From positions 12,447-76,446 of the forward strand of contig DAOUBD010000077.1 in assembly GCA_034432935.1 (NCBI GenBank): 64,000 bases of DNA, in the 5' to 3' direction. Source of the stretch: DAOUAG01 sp034432935 (GTDB taxonomy: Bacteria; Chloroflexota; Dehalococcoidia; SM23-28-2; RBG-16-64-32). The number at the start of each line of letters is the position of its first letter. Positions within the stretch are counted from its first letter, which is position 1. Under the pieces are notes generated by a model that worked only from the letters and a program-made list of their open reading frames with translations, made no database searches and was not told the DNA's origin. Shown here one piece after another: positions 52,192-60,377 of this stretch. The translations under genes were made by a program, and so were the position numbers.

Positions 52192-52530
52192 CTAGCCCTG
52201 GCCGAACCAGCTCCCCATCTGCATGAGCACGCCCATGTCACCAGTGAAGGTGAACTGGCCGCTCATGAAGGCCGTCGCGCCGTCCAGCTCGCGGCGGCTG
52301 ATCTTCAGCCAGACCTCAGAGGGCGAGTTGATGGTGACCGTGGGGTTCGGGTCGGTCCCCTCGGAGACCTCACACTTGCCGTTGGCGACCTTCACCACCC
52401 AGTTGCCCGGCTCAGCGCCGGTGAAGTTGAACTGAATAGTGGCGTTGGCTCCACCGGCCCGGTCGGGCTGGAAGGCGCCGGGCATCCCCTGCATCACTTC
52501 CTTGATGGAGTTGGGCAGCTCTTGGACCAT
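52192..52530 (-). CDS. SCP2 sterol-binding domain protein
   Basis: A 112-residue single-domain lipid-binding protein. It has the SCP2 pattern ATIQFNFTGAEPGNWVVKVANGKCEVSEGTDPNPTVTI..., split here as hydrophobic strands, then SPSEVWLKISRRELDG and MSGQFTFTGDMGVLMQM. Such proteins bind fatty acyl or other hydrophobic ligands in a tunnel. ATG 52530 is preceded by AAGGAGG. It could serve acyl-CoA metabolism elsewhere in the window, but no neighbour shows this. Confidence 0.85.
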   Translation of the reverse strand: MVQELPNSIKEVMQGMPGAFQPDRAGGANATIQFNFTGAEPGNWVVKVANGKCEVSEGTDPNPTVTINSPSEVWLKISRRELDGATAFMSGQFTFTGDMGVLMQMGSWFGQG

Positions 52531-52580
52531 TGCGACCTCCTTCTCTTAGCGTTTGCTAATCCAGAGCGAAATCCGCCGGT

Positions 52581-52609
52581 AGAATAACACGAAACACCAT
52601 GCCCGTCTA
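52581..52609 (-). promoter_or_regulatory. Promoter of the SCP2 gene
   Basis: On the minus strand TAGACG (52609-52604) and TATTCT (52586-52581) are 17 bases apart, leaving a leader of about 45 bases with AAGGAGG. Confidence 0.5.
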
Positions 52610-52685
52610 CACCTTCAGGCAGGAAATTTTCGGCATCCGGCCATGATCCTGTAAAAACGGCGCGATGACCTGGAGCCCGCCCCGT

Positions 52686-53039
52686 CTACTTCCGGGGCTT
52701 CTTGGGCTCAGACGGCGGCCGTGCGTTCTTGCGCGGCGCTTTGGGCTTCTGGGGTTCCTCCGCCAGCACCTGCTGGGCCGCCACCGCCGCATTGTACTTC
52801 AGCAGTAGGCGCGACTTCCGGCGGGCAGCGTTATTGGCGTGCAGGACACCCTTCTTGACAGCGCGGTCCAGCACGCTCAAGGCGCGGCGCACCGCCTCCC
52901 GCGCCGCATTCAGGTCTCCCGAGGCGATACTCTCTACGGCCCGCTTGATGGCGGTCTTGGTCTCACTCTTTACGGCGCGATTGCGCAGCCGCCGCTTGAT
53001 GGACTGACGGTGGGCTTTGGCAGCAGATCGGGTGGCCAA
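52686..53039 (-). CDS. rpsT: 30S ribosomal protein S20
   Basis: Small-subunit protein binding 16S rRNA. The N-terminal part fits S20: SAAKAHRQSIKRRLRNRAVKS, then TAIKRAVE and LSVLDRAVKKGVLHANNAARRKSRL. At 117 residues it is longer than the usual ~88 because of a Pro/Lys/Arg-rich tail (EEPQKPKAPRKNARPPSEPKKPRK, after residue ~93). The start is TTG 53039 with GGAGGAG two bases before. Non-ATG starts of rpsT are known from E. coli (TTG), where they limit expression. Confidence 0.93.
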   Translation of the reverse strand: MATRSAAKAHRQSIKRRLRNRAVKSETKTAIKRAVESIASGDLNAAREAVRRALSVLDRAVKKGVLHANNAARRKSRLLLKYNAAVAAQQVLAEEPQKPKAPRKNARPPSEPKKPRK

Positions 53040-53072
53040 TTCTCCTCCTCGCCGGTCACTCCGGCAAGAAAC

Positions 53073-53102
53073 ATCATAAGGGCCGCCGCACGCCTTTGTC
53101 TA
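53073..53102 (-). promoter_or_regulatory. rpsT: Promoter of rpsT
   Basis: On the minus strand TAGACA (53102-53097) and TATGAT (53078-53073) are 18 bases apart. The -35 overlaps the tmk stop codon (TAG). The leader is ~27 bases with GGAGGAG. Confidence 0.6.
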
Positions 53103-53789
53103 GCCGGACGGCTGCTGCGGAGCTTCGCTCGCCGCCTGCAAGAGCCGTTCCAACGCTGCCCAGGCCGCCCTCGCCACCTGCGTGGCCGGCAGGCGGGCAT
53201 CGATAACTACGAAGCGGCCGGCCTCAGCCCGAGCCAGCTCCAGATAGCCCTCGCGCACCCTCCGGTGAAACTCTAACGGCTCGTCACCGATGGAGTCTCG
53301 CCCCTTGGCCGCTGCGCCGCCCTGGGGCCCCCGGTCCGCCCGTGACAGGCCGGCCTCCGGCGGCACGTCCAGCAGCAGCGTCAGATCCGGCACGAGCCCC
53401 CCAGTGGCGATTTCGTTGCAGGCACGTACGGCGTCCAGGGGGATGCCCCGCCCGTGGCCCTGGTAGGCGAGGGTGGAATCGGTGAACCGGTCACACAGGA
53501 CGATCTGGCGCCTCTCCAGGGCGGGACGTATGACCTCTGCCACGTGTACGGCCCGGCGGGCCTCGAAGAGCATCATCTCCGCTAGCGGGTGCAGTGCCGC
53601 GGCGCGGGCCCAGCCCAAGAGGGCTTGCGCCGCCTGGTCGAACCCGCTCCCGGCCGGCTCTCCCGTCAGGCACACCTGGTAGCCTTGCGCTTCGAGGAGG
53701 TGGGCCAGGGCGCCGGCCAGGGTGGACTTCCCGGCCCCGTCGCCACCCTCGAGAGTGATGAGAAGCCCCCGTGCTAGCGCCCGCGGCAT
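53100..53789 (-). CDS. tmk: Thymidylate kinase
   Basis: Phosphorylates dTMP to dTDP. A 229-residue protein. The P-loop reads EGGDGAGKST (14-23), DRFTDSTLAYQGHGRG is the substrate DR(Y/F) motif, and LDVPPEAGLSRADRG leads to the LID. It starts 4 bases after the R3H ATPase gene and is the last gene of the minus-strand run that begins with pdxS. Confidence 0.94.
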   Translation of the reverse strand: MPRALARGLLITLEGGDGAGKSTLAGALAHLLEAQGYQVCLTGEPAGSGFDQAAQALLGWARAAALHPLAEMMLFEARRAVHVAEVIRPALERRQIVLCDRFTDSTLAYQGHGRGIPLDAVRACNEIATGGLVPDLTLLLDVPPEAGLSRADRGPQGGAAAKGRDSIGDEPLEFHRRVREGYLELARAEAGRFVVIDARLPATQVARAAWAALERLLQAASEAPQQPSG

Positions 53790-53793
53790 CGCC

Positions 53794-55326
53794 TCAGTCC
53801 GGCTCGCCCGGCATGATGCGCACGTACCGGTACGGCTCCTTGCCGATGCTGCGGGAGGCCAGGTTGTAGCGCGCCGCCAGCATGTGCTGGAGGCGGCGTA
53901 TGTAGGCGTTCTGGGGGTTCAGGTCCACTGCCCCTTCCGCGCTCAGCACCTGGCCAATGGCTTCCTCCGCCTCCTTGAGAGCCGCCACCACGGGATCGCC
54001 CGCCTTCTCCGTTCTCATCGTCAGAAGGACCTGCTCCAGCTGGAGCACGGTGTTGCTTTTAACCACGTAGACGGGGATGCCCCGGGCCTCGGCATCGTGC
54101 AGCGTTTGCGGCTTGCGGCGGTAGTAAGGCCTCAGCGTGATCACGACATCCGCATCATCGAGATGGTCAACGATCTGGCCGGGGAAGTGGGTCTGCCGAA
54201 GCGCCTGCTCCAGCCGCTGGCGAGAGACCCCAAAGGGGTAGATGTGACGCTCGCGGCCCGGGGGCGCCTGGCTCACGGCGGCGGCCCGCGCCGGGCCCCG
54301 GCCCTCGGCCCGGGGGCCCCTGCGCGCCGGCGCCTGGAGATGACGGATGTTGCCCTCGGCGTCCAGTTCGCGCATCTCGGGCGCCACCGGGTACCCCCGC
54401 AGGATGGCGTCTACCGTCTCCGCTACGTCCCGGTGCACCGCCACCTGGGTAAAGGACTGTATCTCCACTAGGATGTCGAAGGTGGGCGGCGCGCGCCGCT
54501 CCAGGATCGCCTTCTGCGTGCCACGGCGCCGCGCCTCCTCATCGCTCAGGGTTACCGACTGGATTCCCCCCACCAGGTCCGAGAGGGTGGGGTTCATGAT
54601 CAGGTTCTCCAACGTGTTGCCGTGGGCCGTGGCGATTAGCTGCACCCCCCGTTCGGCGATGGTCCTGGCAGCCGCCGCCTCGAGGTCGGTGCCGATCTCA
54701 TCGATGATGATCACTTCGGGCATATGGTTCTCCACCGCCTCGATCATCACCTGGTGCTGAAGCTCGGGCGAGGGCACCTGCATCCGCCGGGCGCTGCCGA
54801 TGCCCGGGTGCGGGATGTCGCCGTCCCCCGCGATCTCGTTGGAGGTGTCGACAACGATAACCCTCTTGTTCATCTCGTCGGCCAGAAAGCGGGCGACCTC
54901 CCGCAGCATCGTCGTCTTCCCGACGCCTGGCCGCCCCAGCAGCAGGACGCTCTTCCCCTCCCGCACCAGGTCCTCGATGATGCGGATGGTGCCGAAGACT
55001 GCCCGGCCCACCCGGCAGGTGAGGCCCACTATCCTCCCCTTGCGGTTGCGGATGCAGGAGATGCGGTGCAGCGTGCGCTCGATGCCTGCCCGGTTGTCGG
55101 AGGTGAACTCGCCAATGCGGGAGGTGACGTAGTCGATGTCCTCTTGGGTTACCTCCCGGTCGCTCAGGACTACCTCCTCGCCCGGGTAGCGGGCTTCAGG
55201 CAACCTCCCCAGGTCCAGCACCACCTCCAGCAGCTCGAAGTTGTTGCGCCTGGCCCGCAGGCTCTCGGCGATATGCGGCGGCAGCACATCGATCAGGCTC
55301 TCGAGGTCGTCCGTGATGTTCAGCAT
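53794..55326 (-). CDS. SpoIIIAA-like AAA ATPase with R3H domain (Ycf45 family)
   Basis: A 510-residue cytoplasmic protein. An AAA/secretion-ATPase core resembling SpoIIIAA has Walker A GRPGVGKTT and Walker B VIIIDEIG, with ATAHGN as a sensor. After a Pro/Arg/Ala-rich linker a nucleotide-binding-like region follows. It ends in an R3H single-strand nucleic-acid-binding domain (NAYIRRLQHMLAARYNL). Homologues in cyanobacteria and Chloroflexota are known as Ycf45; their role is unclear. In a bacterium without sporulation genes here, an RNA/DNA-related ATPase role is likelier than sporulation. Confidence 0.88.
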   Translation of the reverse strand: MLNITDDLESLIDVLPPHIAESLRARRNNFELLEVVLDLGRLPEARYPGEEVVLSDREVTQEDIDYVTSRIGEFTSDNRAGIERTLHRISCIRNRKGRIVGLTCRVGRAVFGTIRIIEDLVREGKSVLLLGRPGVGKTTMLREVARFLADEMNKRVIVVDTSNEIAGDGDIPHPGIGSARRMQVPSPELQHQVMIEAVENHMPEVIIIDEIGTDLEAAAARTIAERGVQLIATAHGNTLENLIMNPTLSDLVGGIQSVTLSDEEARRRGTQKAILERRAPPTFDILVEIQSFTQVAVHRDVAETVDAILRGYPVAPEMRELDAEGNIRHLQAPARRGPRAEGRGPARAAAVSQAPPGRERHIYPFGVSRQRLEQALRQTHFPGQIVDHLDDADVVITLRPYYRRKPQTLHDAEARGIPVYVVKSNTVLQLEQVLLTMRTEKAGDPVVAALKEAEEAIGQVLSAEGAVDLNPQNAYIRRLQHMLAARYNLASRSIGKEPYRYVRIMPGEPD

Positions 55327-55329
55327 GGC

Positions 55330-56259
55330 CTAACTCACCGGCACCGTCTTGCTGGCTGGCTCCCCGGCGACCTCACCCAAGGGGCGGACCAGGCGCTTGG
55401 CCAGGTGCACATAGCGCCCCGCCTCTTGGAACCCGCTGTCCTCAAGGGCACGGGCGACGATGATGCTGTAGCAGGGCACAAGGGCCTGGATGCGCTTCGC
55501 CCCGGCCAGCCGCTCCAACGCCGCCCCTATGGCGCCTTCCACCTCCCGGCAGCCGGGGCTGGCCAGGAGCGAGAAGCGGCCCACGGGCCCCTTCGCCAGG
55601 CGCAACCAGGCCTCTATCACCCCGTTGTCTTCCAGCACCAGGTCACCGGTGCGGCCGCCCCAAGCCTCTTGGGCAGCCTGCCACTCCCGTAGCGTCAGCC
55701 CTTCCACCGCCCTCACCGAGGCAGGCGCCGTTCTCTCATACAACTGAAACAGCCCCCAAAGGTCGCCCTTTTCCCTCGGCCGTATCCTCCCGGCCCCCGC
55801 GGGCGCCGGCGCGGCGGCGGCACGGACGTACAGCGTCTCCTCCAGATAAGGGAAGAACCCGGCGCGCCGGGCGATGTCGGCCAGAGGGCTGCCGGCGTCC
55901 AGGCGAAGGAAGACCCGCTCCCCCCCTAGCCTGGCCACGCCAGCCGTCATCCGGCCCAACAAGGCGGCCACGACGCCCTTGTCCTCATCAGCATCGATGA
56001 GCACCTCCACCTCCCAGACCGACGGCCTAGCCCGGCGCCGGGCCGAGACCAATCCCCGGATCGTGGCCCCCTTCACGCTGACCCAGGTGTGCTTGCCTGT
56101 GGCGAAGGAGAACCACTGCTCCAGCGCCGTTTCCAGCGGCCGCGGCCGGTCGTCCTGCCCAAGGCGGTCCCAGGGCCTGGCCTCGTTGGGGTAGACGCGG
56201 CCGTCCAAGGAGGCCAGGGCCACGATGTCCGTAGGAAGGGGAGGACGCGGCCCGCTCAT
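55330..56259 (-). CDS. GNAT-fold acetyltransferase-like protein (probable tandem GNAT)
   Basis: A 309-residue protein with no sharp catalytic motif. The N-terminal half (ATIRGLVSARRRARPSVWEVEVLIDADEDKG split by a helix, then RVFLRLDAGSPLADIARRAGF) has the order of a GNAT domain. The C-terminal half (GDLVLEDNGVIEAWLRLAKGP to ALEDSGFQEAGRYVHLAKRL) resembles a second copy. Its ATG overlaps the pdxT stop (ATGA), and its stop is 3 bases before the R3H gene. Assignment to GNAT is inference; the substrate is unknown. Confidence 0.6.
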   Translation of the reverse strand: MSGPRPPLPTDIVALASLDGRVYPNEARPWDRLGQDDRPRPLETALEQWFSFATGKHTWVSVKGATIRGLVSARRRARPSVWEVEVLIDADEDKGVVAALLGRMTAGVARLGGERVFLRLDAGSPLADIARRAGFFPYLEETLYVRAAAAPAPAGAGRIRPREKGDLWGLFQLYERTAPASVRAVEGLTLREWQAAQEAWGGRTGDLVLEDNGVIEAWLRLAKGPVGRFSLLASPGCREVEGAIGAALERLAGAKRIQALVPCYSIIVARALEDSGFQEAGRYVHLAKRLVRPLGEVAGEPASKTVPVS

Positions 56260-56867
56260 TTCGGCCCTGAGCTCCTGCCCGCGGAGCGGACGATATCCAG
56301 GAAGTAGGCGTGAAACCGAGGGTCATCGGTGAGTTCCGGGTGGAACGATGTGGCCAGCAAGACGCCTTGGCGCACCGCCACCGGCGATTCATCCCCGGAA
56401 TCGCGGCACAGGGTCGCCAACACCTCAACGCCCGCCCCCACCTCGCCCACGACGGGCGCGCGGATGAAGATAGCGTGGAAGGGCTTTTGGCCCAGGGCTG
56501 GGACGTCCAGGTCCGCCTCGAAGCTCTGCACCTGGCGCCCGTAAGCGTTGCGCACCACCTCGATGTCCAGGGCCCCTAAGGTCCGGTAGGGCAAGGAAGA
56601 GGCGCGCCGGGCCAGGACTATCATCCCGGCGCAGGTGCCCCACACAGGCACCCCGAGGCGCACCAAAGCGCCCAGCGGCTCGTACAGGCCGAAGTCCTCC
56701 ATCAGGCGGCAGAAGGTTGTGCTCTCGCCGCCGGGGATGATCAGGCCATCGAGACCCCGCAGCTCGCCAGCGCTGCGCACCTGCCGGGTGGCGGCTCCCA
56801 GCCGGCGCAGCATCGCCTCGTGCTCGATGAAATCGCCCTGGAGCGCCAGGACGCCGATAGTGGTCAT
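56256..56867 (-). CDS. pdxT: Pyridoxal 5'-phosphate synthase glutaminase subunit
   Basis: Releases ammonia from glutamine for PdxS. A 203-residue class I amidotransferase: GVLALQGDFIEH (5-16), GGESTTF (47-53), the nucleophile C79 in WGTCAGM, and His/Glu in TSFHPEL near 174-176. It follows pdxS by 72 bases on the same strand. A minus-strand TACAAT (56884-56879) 11 bases before the ATG may give an extra promoter with a very short leader. Confidence 0.95.
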   Translation of the reverse strand: MTTIGVLALQGDFIEHEAMLRRLGAATRQVRSAGELRGLDGLIIPGGESTTFCRLMEDFGLYEPLGALVRLGVPVWGTCAGMIVLARRASSLPYRTLGALDIEVVRNAYGRQVQSFEADLDVPALGQKPFHAIFIRAPVVGEVGAGVEVLATLCRDSGDESPVAVRQGVLLATSFHPELTDDPRFHAYFLDIVRSAGRSSGPK

Positions 56868-56939
56868 CTTCTACCACCATTGTAAGGCACCCGCCAGGCG
56901 CCTCACAGGTGCGGGCAGGTAAACTGCTGGCCCTGCCCT

Positions 56940-57827
56940 CTACCAGCCGCGGACGGCCAGCCGCTCCCCCTCGCTCATGGTGCGAACATCCAGCCCCGGC
57001 ATCGGCTCGCCCAGGCCTTTAGAGACCTCAGCGATGATGGCCGGGTCGTTGAAGTGAGTCACGGCCTGGACGATGGCGTGGGCCCGGCGCTCCGGGTCCG
57101 ATGACTTGAAGATGCCGGAGCCGACGAAGACGCCATCAGCCCCCAACTGCATCATCAGGGCCGCATCGGCTGGGGTCGCCACCCCTCCGGCCGCGAAGTT
57201 CACCACCGGTAGTCTTCCCAGCTCCTTCGTCTCCTTCACCAGCTCGTAGGGGGCCCCCAGGGCCTTGGCCTCCGCCATCAGCTCGTCTTCCGGCATATTC
57301 TGCAAGCGACGGATGCCATCCCATACGGCCCGCATGTGTCGCACGGCCTCGACGATGTTGCCGGTGCCAGCTTCCCCCTTGGTGCGGATCATCGCCGCGC
57401 CCTCACCTATGCGCCGGAGCGCCTCGCCCAGGTCCCGGCAGCCGCAGACGAAGGGCACCTTGAAGGCCCGCTTATTGATGTGGTGCGTCTCGTCGGCTGG
57501 AGTCAGCACCTCGGACTCGTCGATGTAGTCAACCCCCAGCGCCTCCAGCACCTGCGCCTCGACGAAGTGCCCTATGCGGACCTTGGCCATCACCGGGATG
57601 GAGACCGCGTCCATGATGCGCAGGATCACTTCGGGGTCGGACATACGGGCGACGCCGCCCGCGGCGCGAATATCGGCGGGCACCCGTTCCAGGGCCATCA
57701 CTGCGCAGGCCCCTGCTGCCTCGGCGATCTTGGCGTGCTCCGGCGTAACGACGTCCATTATGACGCCGCCCTTGAGCATCTGGGCCAGGCCCCTCTTGAC
57801 GGTATCGGTACCGGTCTCTACAGCCAT
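56940..57827 (-). CDS. pdxS: Pyridoxal 5'-phosphate synthase lyase subunit
   Basis: Makes PLP from ribose-5-phosphate, glyceraldehyde-3-phosphate and ammonia in a dodecamer with PdxT. A 295-residue TIM barrel. The Schiff-base Lys is K82 (PVMAKVRIGH), and D25 (GVIMDV) matches the catalytic Asp. The second Lys lies in GTKGEAGTGN-like IRTKGEAGTG. ATG 57827 has GGAGG 8 bases upstream; GTG 57836 would overlap that site. A minus-strand TATACT (57860-57855) is a possible -10. Confidence 0.96.
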   Translation of the reverse strand: MAVETGTDTVKRGLAQMLKGGVIMDVVTPEHAKIAEAAGACAVMALERVPADIRAAGGVARMSDPEVILRIMDAVSIPVMAKVRIGHFVEAQVLEALGVDYIDESEVLTPADETHHINKRAFKVPFVCGCRDLGEALRRIGEGAAMIRTKGEAGTGNIVEAVRHMRAVWDGIRRLQNMPEDELMAEAKALGAPYELVKETKELGRLPVVNFAAGGVATPADAALMMQLGADGVFVGSGIFKSSDPERRAHAIVQAVTHFNDPAIIAEVSKGLGEPMPGLDVRTMSEGERLAVRGW

Positions 57828-57927
57828 GGGGAACACCTCCCTGGGGATATCACCAGTATACGGTCAACCGGGCGCCCCGGAACAGGGGGCGCATCCCTGG
57901 GGCCCCGCCGGCGGGGGCGCGCGGAGA

Positions 57928-58425
57928 TCAGTCCCCCATACGCCTCTGCTCCTCCTTGAATCGCTGCCAACGGCGCTGGAAGGCCGTGAGGCCCCAGCGG
58001 TAGCCCAAGGCGTCGCCCAGGCTGTTGGCCAGGTTGGCGGAGAAGAGATAGAAGAAGGCCAGCAGAGAGAAGAAGCCGCCGATGCTCCACCAGTGCACGC
58101 CGCCGAAGGCGATGGGCAGAAGCGCCACTGCCACGCCTATGGTCAGCCCGCCCCAGGCAACCCCGCGCACTACGAGGGCCTCCCGGTTGCGCCGCACCCG
58201 GTGGGCCTCGATGATGGCTTGGGGGATGCTGCCGGCCACAGGCTCCTCGGCCACCGGGCGTCCACAGAAAGGGCATGCTTCACGTTCGGGCGCCAAGGGG
58301 TGGTAGCAGTTGCCACAGAACCTCCCGGCGCTGGGAGCGCGGCCCGCCAGGATGTCGTCCAGGAGCTCCTCTAGCCGCTGGGGCGGCCCCTGGTCCGTCC
58401 CGCCCTCCGGCGCGCTGCCGCCCAA
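57928..58425 (-). CDS. Zinc-ribbon membrane protein, function unknown
   Basis: A 165-residue protein starting at TTG 58425 behind AGGGG (no other start upstream of the zinc ribbon). The N-terminal zinc ribbon has CGNC and CPFC about 14 residues apart (~37-54). After a helical stretch come two hydrophobic helices (~90-130). The C-terminus is basic and amphipathic. The zinc ribbon should be cytosolic. Small zinc-ribbon/TM proteins are common and mostly uncharacterised. Confidence 0.7.
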   Translation of the reverse strand: MGGSAPEGGTDQGPPQRLEELLDDILAGRAPSAGRFCGNCYHPLAPEREACPFCGRPVAEEPVAGSIPQAIIEAHRVRRNREALVVRGVAWGGLTIGVAVALLPIAFGGVHWWSIGGFFSLLAFFYLFSANLANSLGDALGYRWGLTAFQRRWQRFKEEQRRMGD

Positions 58426-58456
58426 TTCCGTAACCCCTCGGGGCCCCTGCGCCCCG

Positions 58457-58849
58457 TTATGCCACTACGTGCTCTGGCTCGATGAAGAACATCACCCGCC
58501 GCTCTCCTGGCTGCCGGAAGGGGTACTTCGCCTGGCCGAGGTACTTCTTGGCCAGGCGGTCTATGCTCTCGTCGGCCCCGTCGTGCGCCTCGGCCACTAC
58601 ACGGCCCCGGATGCAGGCGGACTCGTACGGGTTGTTCCGGTCGGTAATGGAGATGGCCACCCGCGGGTCGCGCCTCATGTTGCGCGCCTTGGCCCGGCCT
58701 TCCGCCGTGTTTACCACGATGCGGCCGCCTTCCAGCGCCACCCACACGGGAGAGACCTGGGGAGAACCGTCTGGCATCAGGGTCGCCAGATGGGCGAAAT
58801 TCGGTTCGTCGAGAAGTTTCCTTACCTTCGCTGACAGCTCGATGGGCAC
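58457..58849 (-). CDS. PPOX-class F420/FMN-dependent protein (pyridoxamine oxidase-like)
   Basis: A 130-residue split beta-barrel protein of the Rv1155-like (F420-dependent) group. It has FAHLATLMPDGSPQVSPVWV, AKARNMRRDPRVAISI and the end MFFIEPEHVVA. The start is GTG 58849 with GGAGGA 7 bases upstream; an ATG 45 bases earlier is in frame but lacks a site. It reduces or oxidises an unidentified substrate. If F420-dependent, the organism would need F420 synthesis, which is not in the window. Confidence 0.85.
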   Translation of the reverse strand: MPIELSAKVRKLLDEPNFAHLATLMPDGSPQVSPVWVALEGGRIVVNTAEGRAKARNMRRDPRVAISITDRNNPYESACIRGRVVAEAHDGADESIDRLAKKYLGQAKYPFRQPGERRVMFFIEPEHVVA

Positions 58850-58904
58850 AGTTTCTTCCTCCTCCCGCAGCCTTGGTCCTACAGTTGTTGGCATCGCTCC
58901 CTGA

Positions 58905-59118
58905 GCGCCGCCTGTAATCCAGCTTAACCCCCTCCGGACGCCGCGGCCAAGTTTCGGGGCCGTTGGCGTATCAGCCGCTGGCCCTCATGCGTCTCTAATA
59001 AGGAGCCACACCGGAGGGCGCGGCGTGCAGGTCTGTTTGTTGTGTGGATTGGGGCCGCAGCCCCCGGGTGGCCCCGCCGAAGAAAGCCGCCCCCGTATAA
59101 CGAAGGAGGATTCCCGCT
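58905..59118. other. Intergenic region with a possible promoter
   Basis: The region between the divergent PPOX and Pro/Ala-rich genes contains a small GGGGC/GCCCC hairpin near 59051-59064 and TATAAC at 59096-59101, followed by GAAGGAGG before ATG 59119. No gene is seen. Confidence 0.45.
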
Positions 59119-60090
59119 ATGGGATGGCTGGGCACGCGCTCCAAGAAGGCGGCCCACGAACCTCAGACTGAAGTCCAGCCGGTTCCGGTGATCGAGCCGG
59201 AGCCAGCCGGACCGTTGCTGCTCGTCTTGGTGCCCTACGTCGCTGGGGTCAGCTCCTACCGCAGCCACGCCTTTCACGACGCCCCCGCTGCCGCTGACTT
59301 CATCCAGACCTCAGTGCCGCCCGAACTGCGCCGCGGCATCCTCGCCTTCTGGGCCCTTCACCAGCCGCCGACCAGCTCCTCTCCGGACGACGGCGGCGAG
59401 GCTCTCGTGCTCATCGCCTCTCCTGACGGCAGCGGCCAGATCTATGTCGTCTCCTTCGTCGACCTGGAATCCGCCCAGTCCTTCGCCCGCTTCGAGGTCA
59501 AGCGCGGGCTAGACCTCAGCCTCCTCAGCATCTACTGGGCTCAGTTGGTCAGCATCAGCGAGGGCCCGGAGGGCATCACGATAGCCCCGGAGGAACCCCC
59601 CGTAGCGGCCACGGCTCCGGCGTCCACGGCCTCCCAACGCCGCGCCGCCGGCCCGCCCGCGCCGGCTCCGGAGCCAGAAGCCGGGCCGGAGCCCCAACTC
59701 GTTCCAGAGGCCCCGGCGCAGGGAGACGCCCCGCCGGCCGCCGGGCCAGCGGAGGAGCCGGAGTTGGACCTCTTCGCAGGCCAGGAGCCGGACGCCCCGG
59801 AACCGCCTGGCGAGCTGGCGGCGGCGCCGGATTCCAGCCCTGCTCCAACTCCGGTTGTCCAGAAGGCGGCGGAGCCAGTGGTAGCCACCCCGGGCGATGA
59901 GGAGCTGAGCGTCGAGGTCTTGCCCGTGCCACCCTTGGAGCCGCCGCCGGCAGGCGAAGGCGAGGGCCAAGAGCCTCCGGAGGCGGAGCCGAGCCCCGCC
60001 ATCGAGATCGCCAAGGCGCTGCGGGTCCGCCGCTGGCAGAAGCGGGAGGACCCCTTCCAGGGGTTCGGATCGCCCCCGGGGCGGTTCTAG
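59119..60090 (+). CDS. Pro/Ala-rich protein with unrecognised N-terminal domain
   Basis: A 323-residue protein with a strong ribosome site. Residues ~30-150 form a compact alpha/beta domain (LLLVLVPYVAGVSSYRSHAFHDAPAAADFIQ, QIYVVSFVDLESAQSFARFEVKRGLDLSLL, split by a flexible loop). Residues ~155-300 are a low-complexity Pro/Ala/Glu linker, and the last 25 are basic (ALRVRRWQKREDPF). No signal or membrane helix. The N-terminal ferredoxin-like pattern is a guess. Its last 4 bases overlap the convergent SelW-like gene. Confidence 0.65.
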   Translation: MGWLGTRSKKAAHEPQTEVQPVPVIEPEPAGPLLLVLVPYVAGVSSYRSHAFHDAPAAADFIQTSVPPELRRGILAFWALHQPPTSSSPDDGGEALVLIASPDGSGQIYVVSFVDLESAQSFARFEVKRGLDLSLLSIYWAQLVSISEGPEGITIAPEEPPVAATAPASTASQRRAAGPPAPAPEPEAGPEPQLVPEAPAQGDAPPAAGPAEEPELDLFAGQEPDAPEPPGELAAAPDSSPAPTPVVQKAAEPVVATPGDEELSVEVLPVPPLEPPPAGEGEGQEPPEAEPSPAIEIAKALRVRRWQKREDPFQGFGSPPGRF

Positions 60091-60368
60091 CCCGCCGGCC
60101 CTTCGTGGCCGATGCGGCGCCCGGGCGCTAGCCGGTCCCGCAAGAGCCGCTTCACCTCCGAGGCCTCCGGCATGCGGCCCATCTCCCGGTTGCTGGCCAC
60201 CGTCTCTCCATCCAACGTTACTTGAAAAATGCCCCCTGATCCTGGAACCAGGGCCACTTCGCCCAGCTCATCCTCGAAGGTGCTGAGGAGCTCCTGGGCC
60301 AACCACGCCGCCCGCAAGAGGAAGCGGCACTTGGTGCAGTAGATGATCTCTACCCTCGGCCCCGCCAT
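60087..60368 (-). CDS. SelW/SelT/SelH (Rdx) family thioredoxin-like protein
   Basis: A 93-residue Rdx protein. VEIIYCTKCRFLLRAAWLAQ shows the CxxC redox site at C11/C14, with Cys at the place of Sec in selenoproteins. LVPGSGGIFQVTLDG is the second landmark and REMGRMPEASEVKRLLRD the last helix. It is probably a thiol redox protein; partners are unknown. It begins 9 bases after the CopD-like gene on the same strand. Confidence 0.88.
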   Translation of the reverse strand: MAGPRVEIIYCTKCRFLLRAAWLAQELLSTFEDELGEVALVPGSGGIFQVTLDGETVASNREMGRMPEASEVKRLLRDRLAPGRRIGHEGPAG

Positions 60369-60377
60369 ATCCCCTCC

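Noticed and set aside
53794..55326. Evidence for sporulation from the SpoIIIAA-like ATPase
   Set aside because: The R3H domain and tmk linkage mark the Ycf45 type, and no other sporulation gene is present.
60300..60370. Possible selenoprotein (SelW family)
   Set aside because: The redox site is CxxC encoded by Cys codons; no in-frame TGA and no SECIS-like need.
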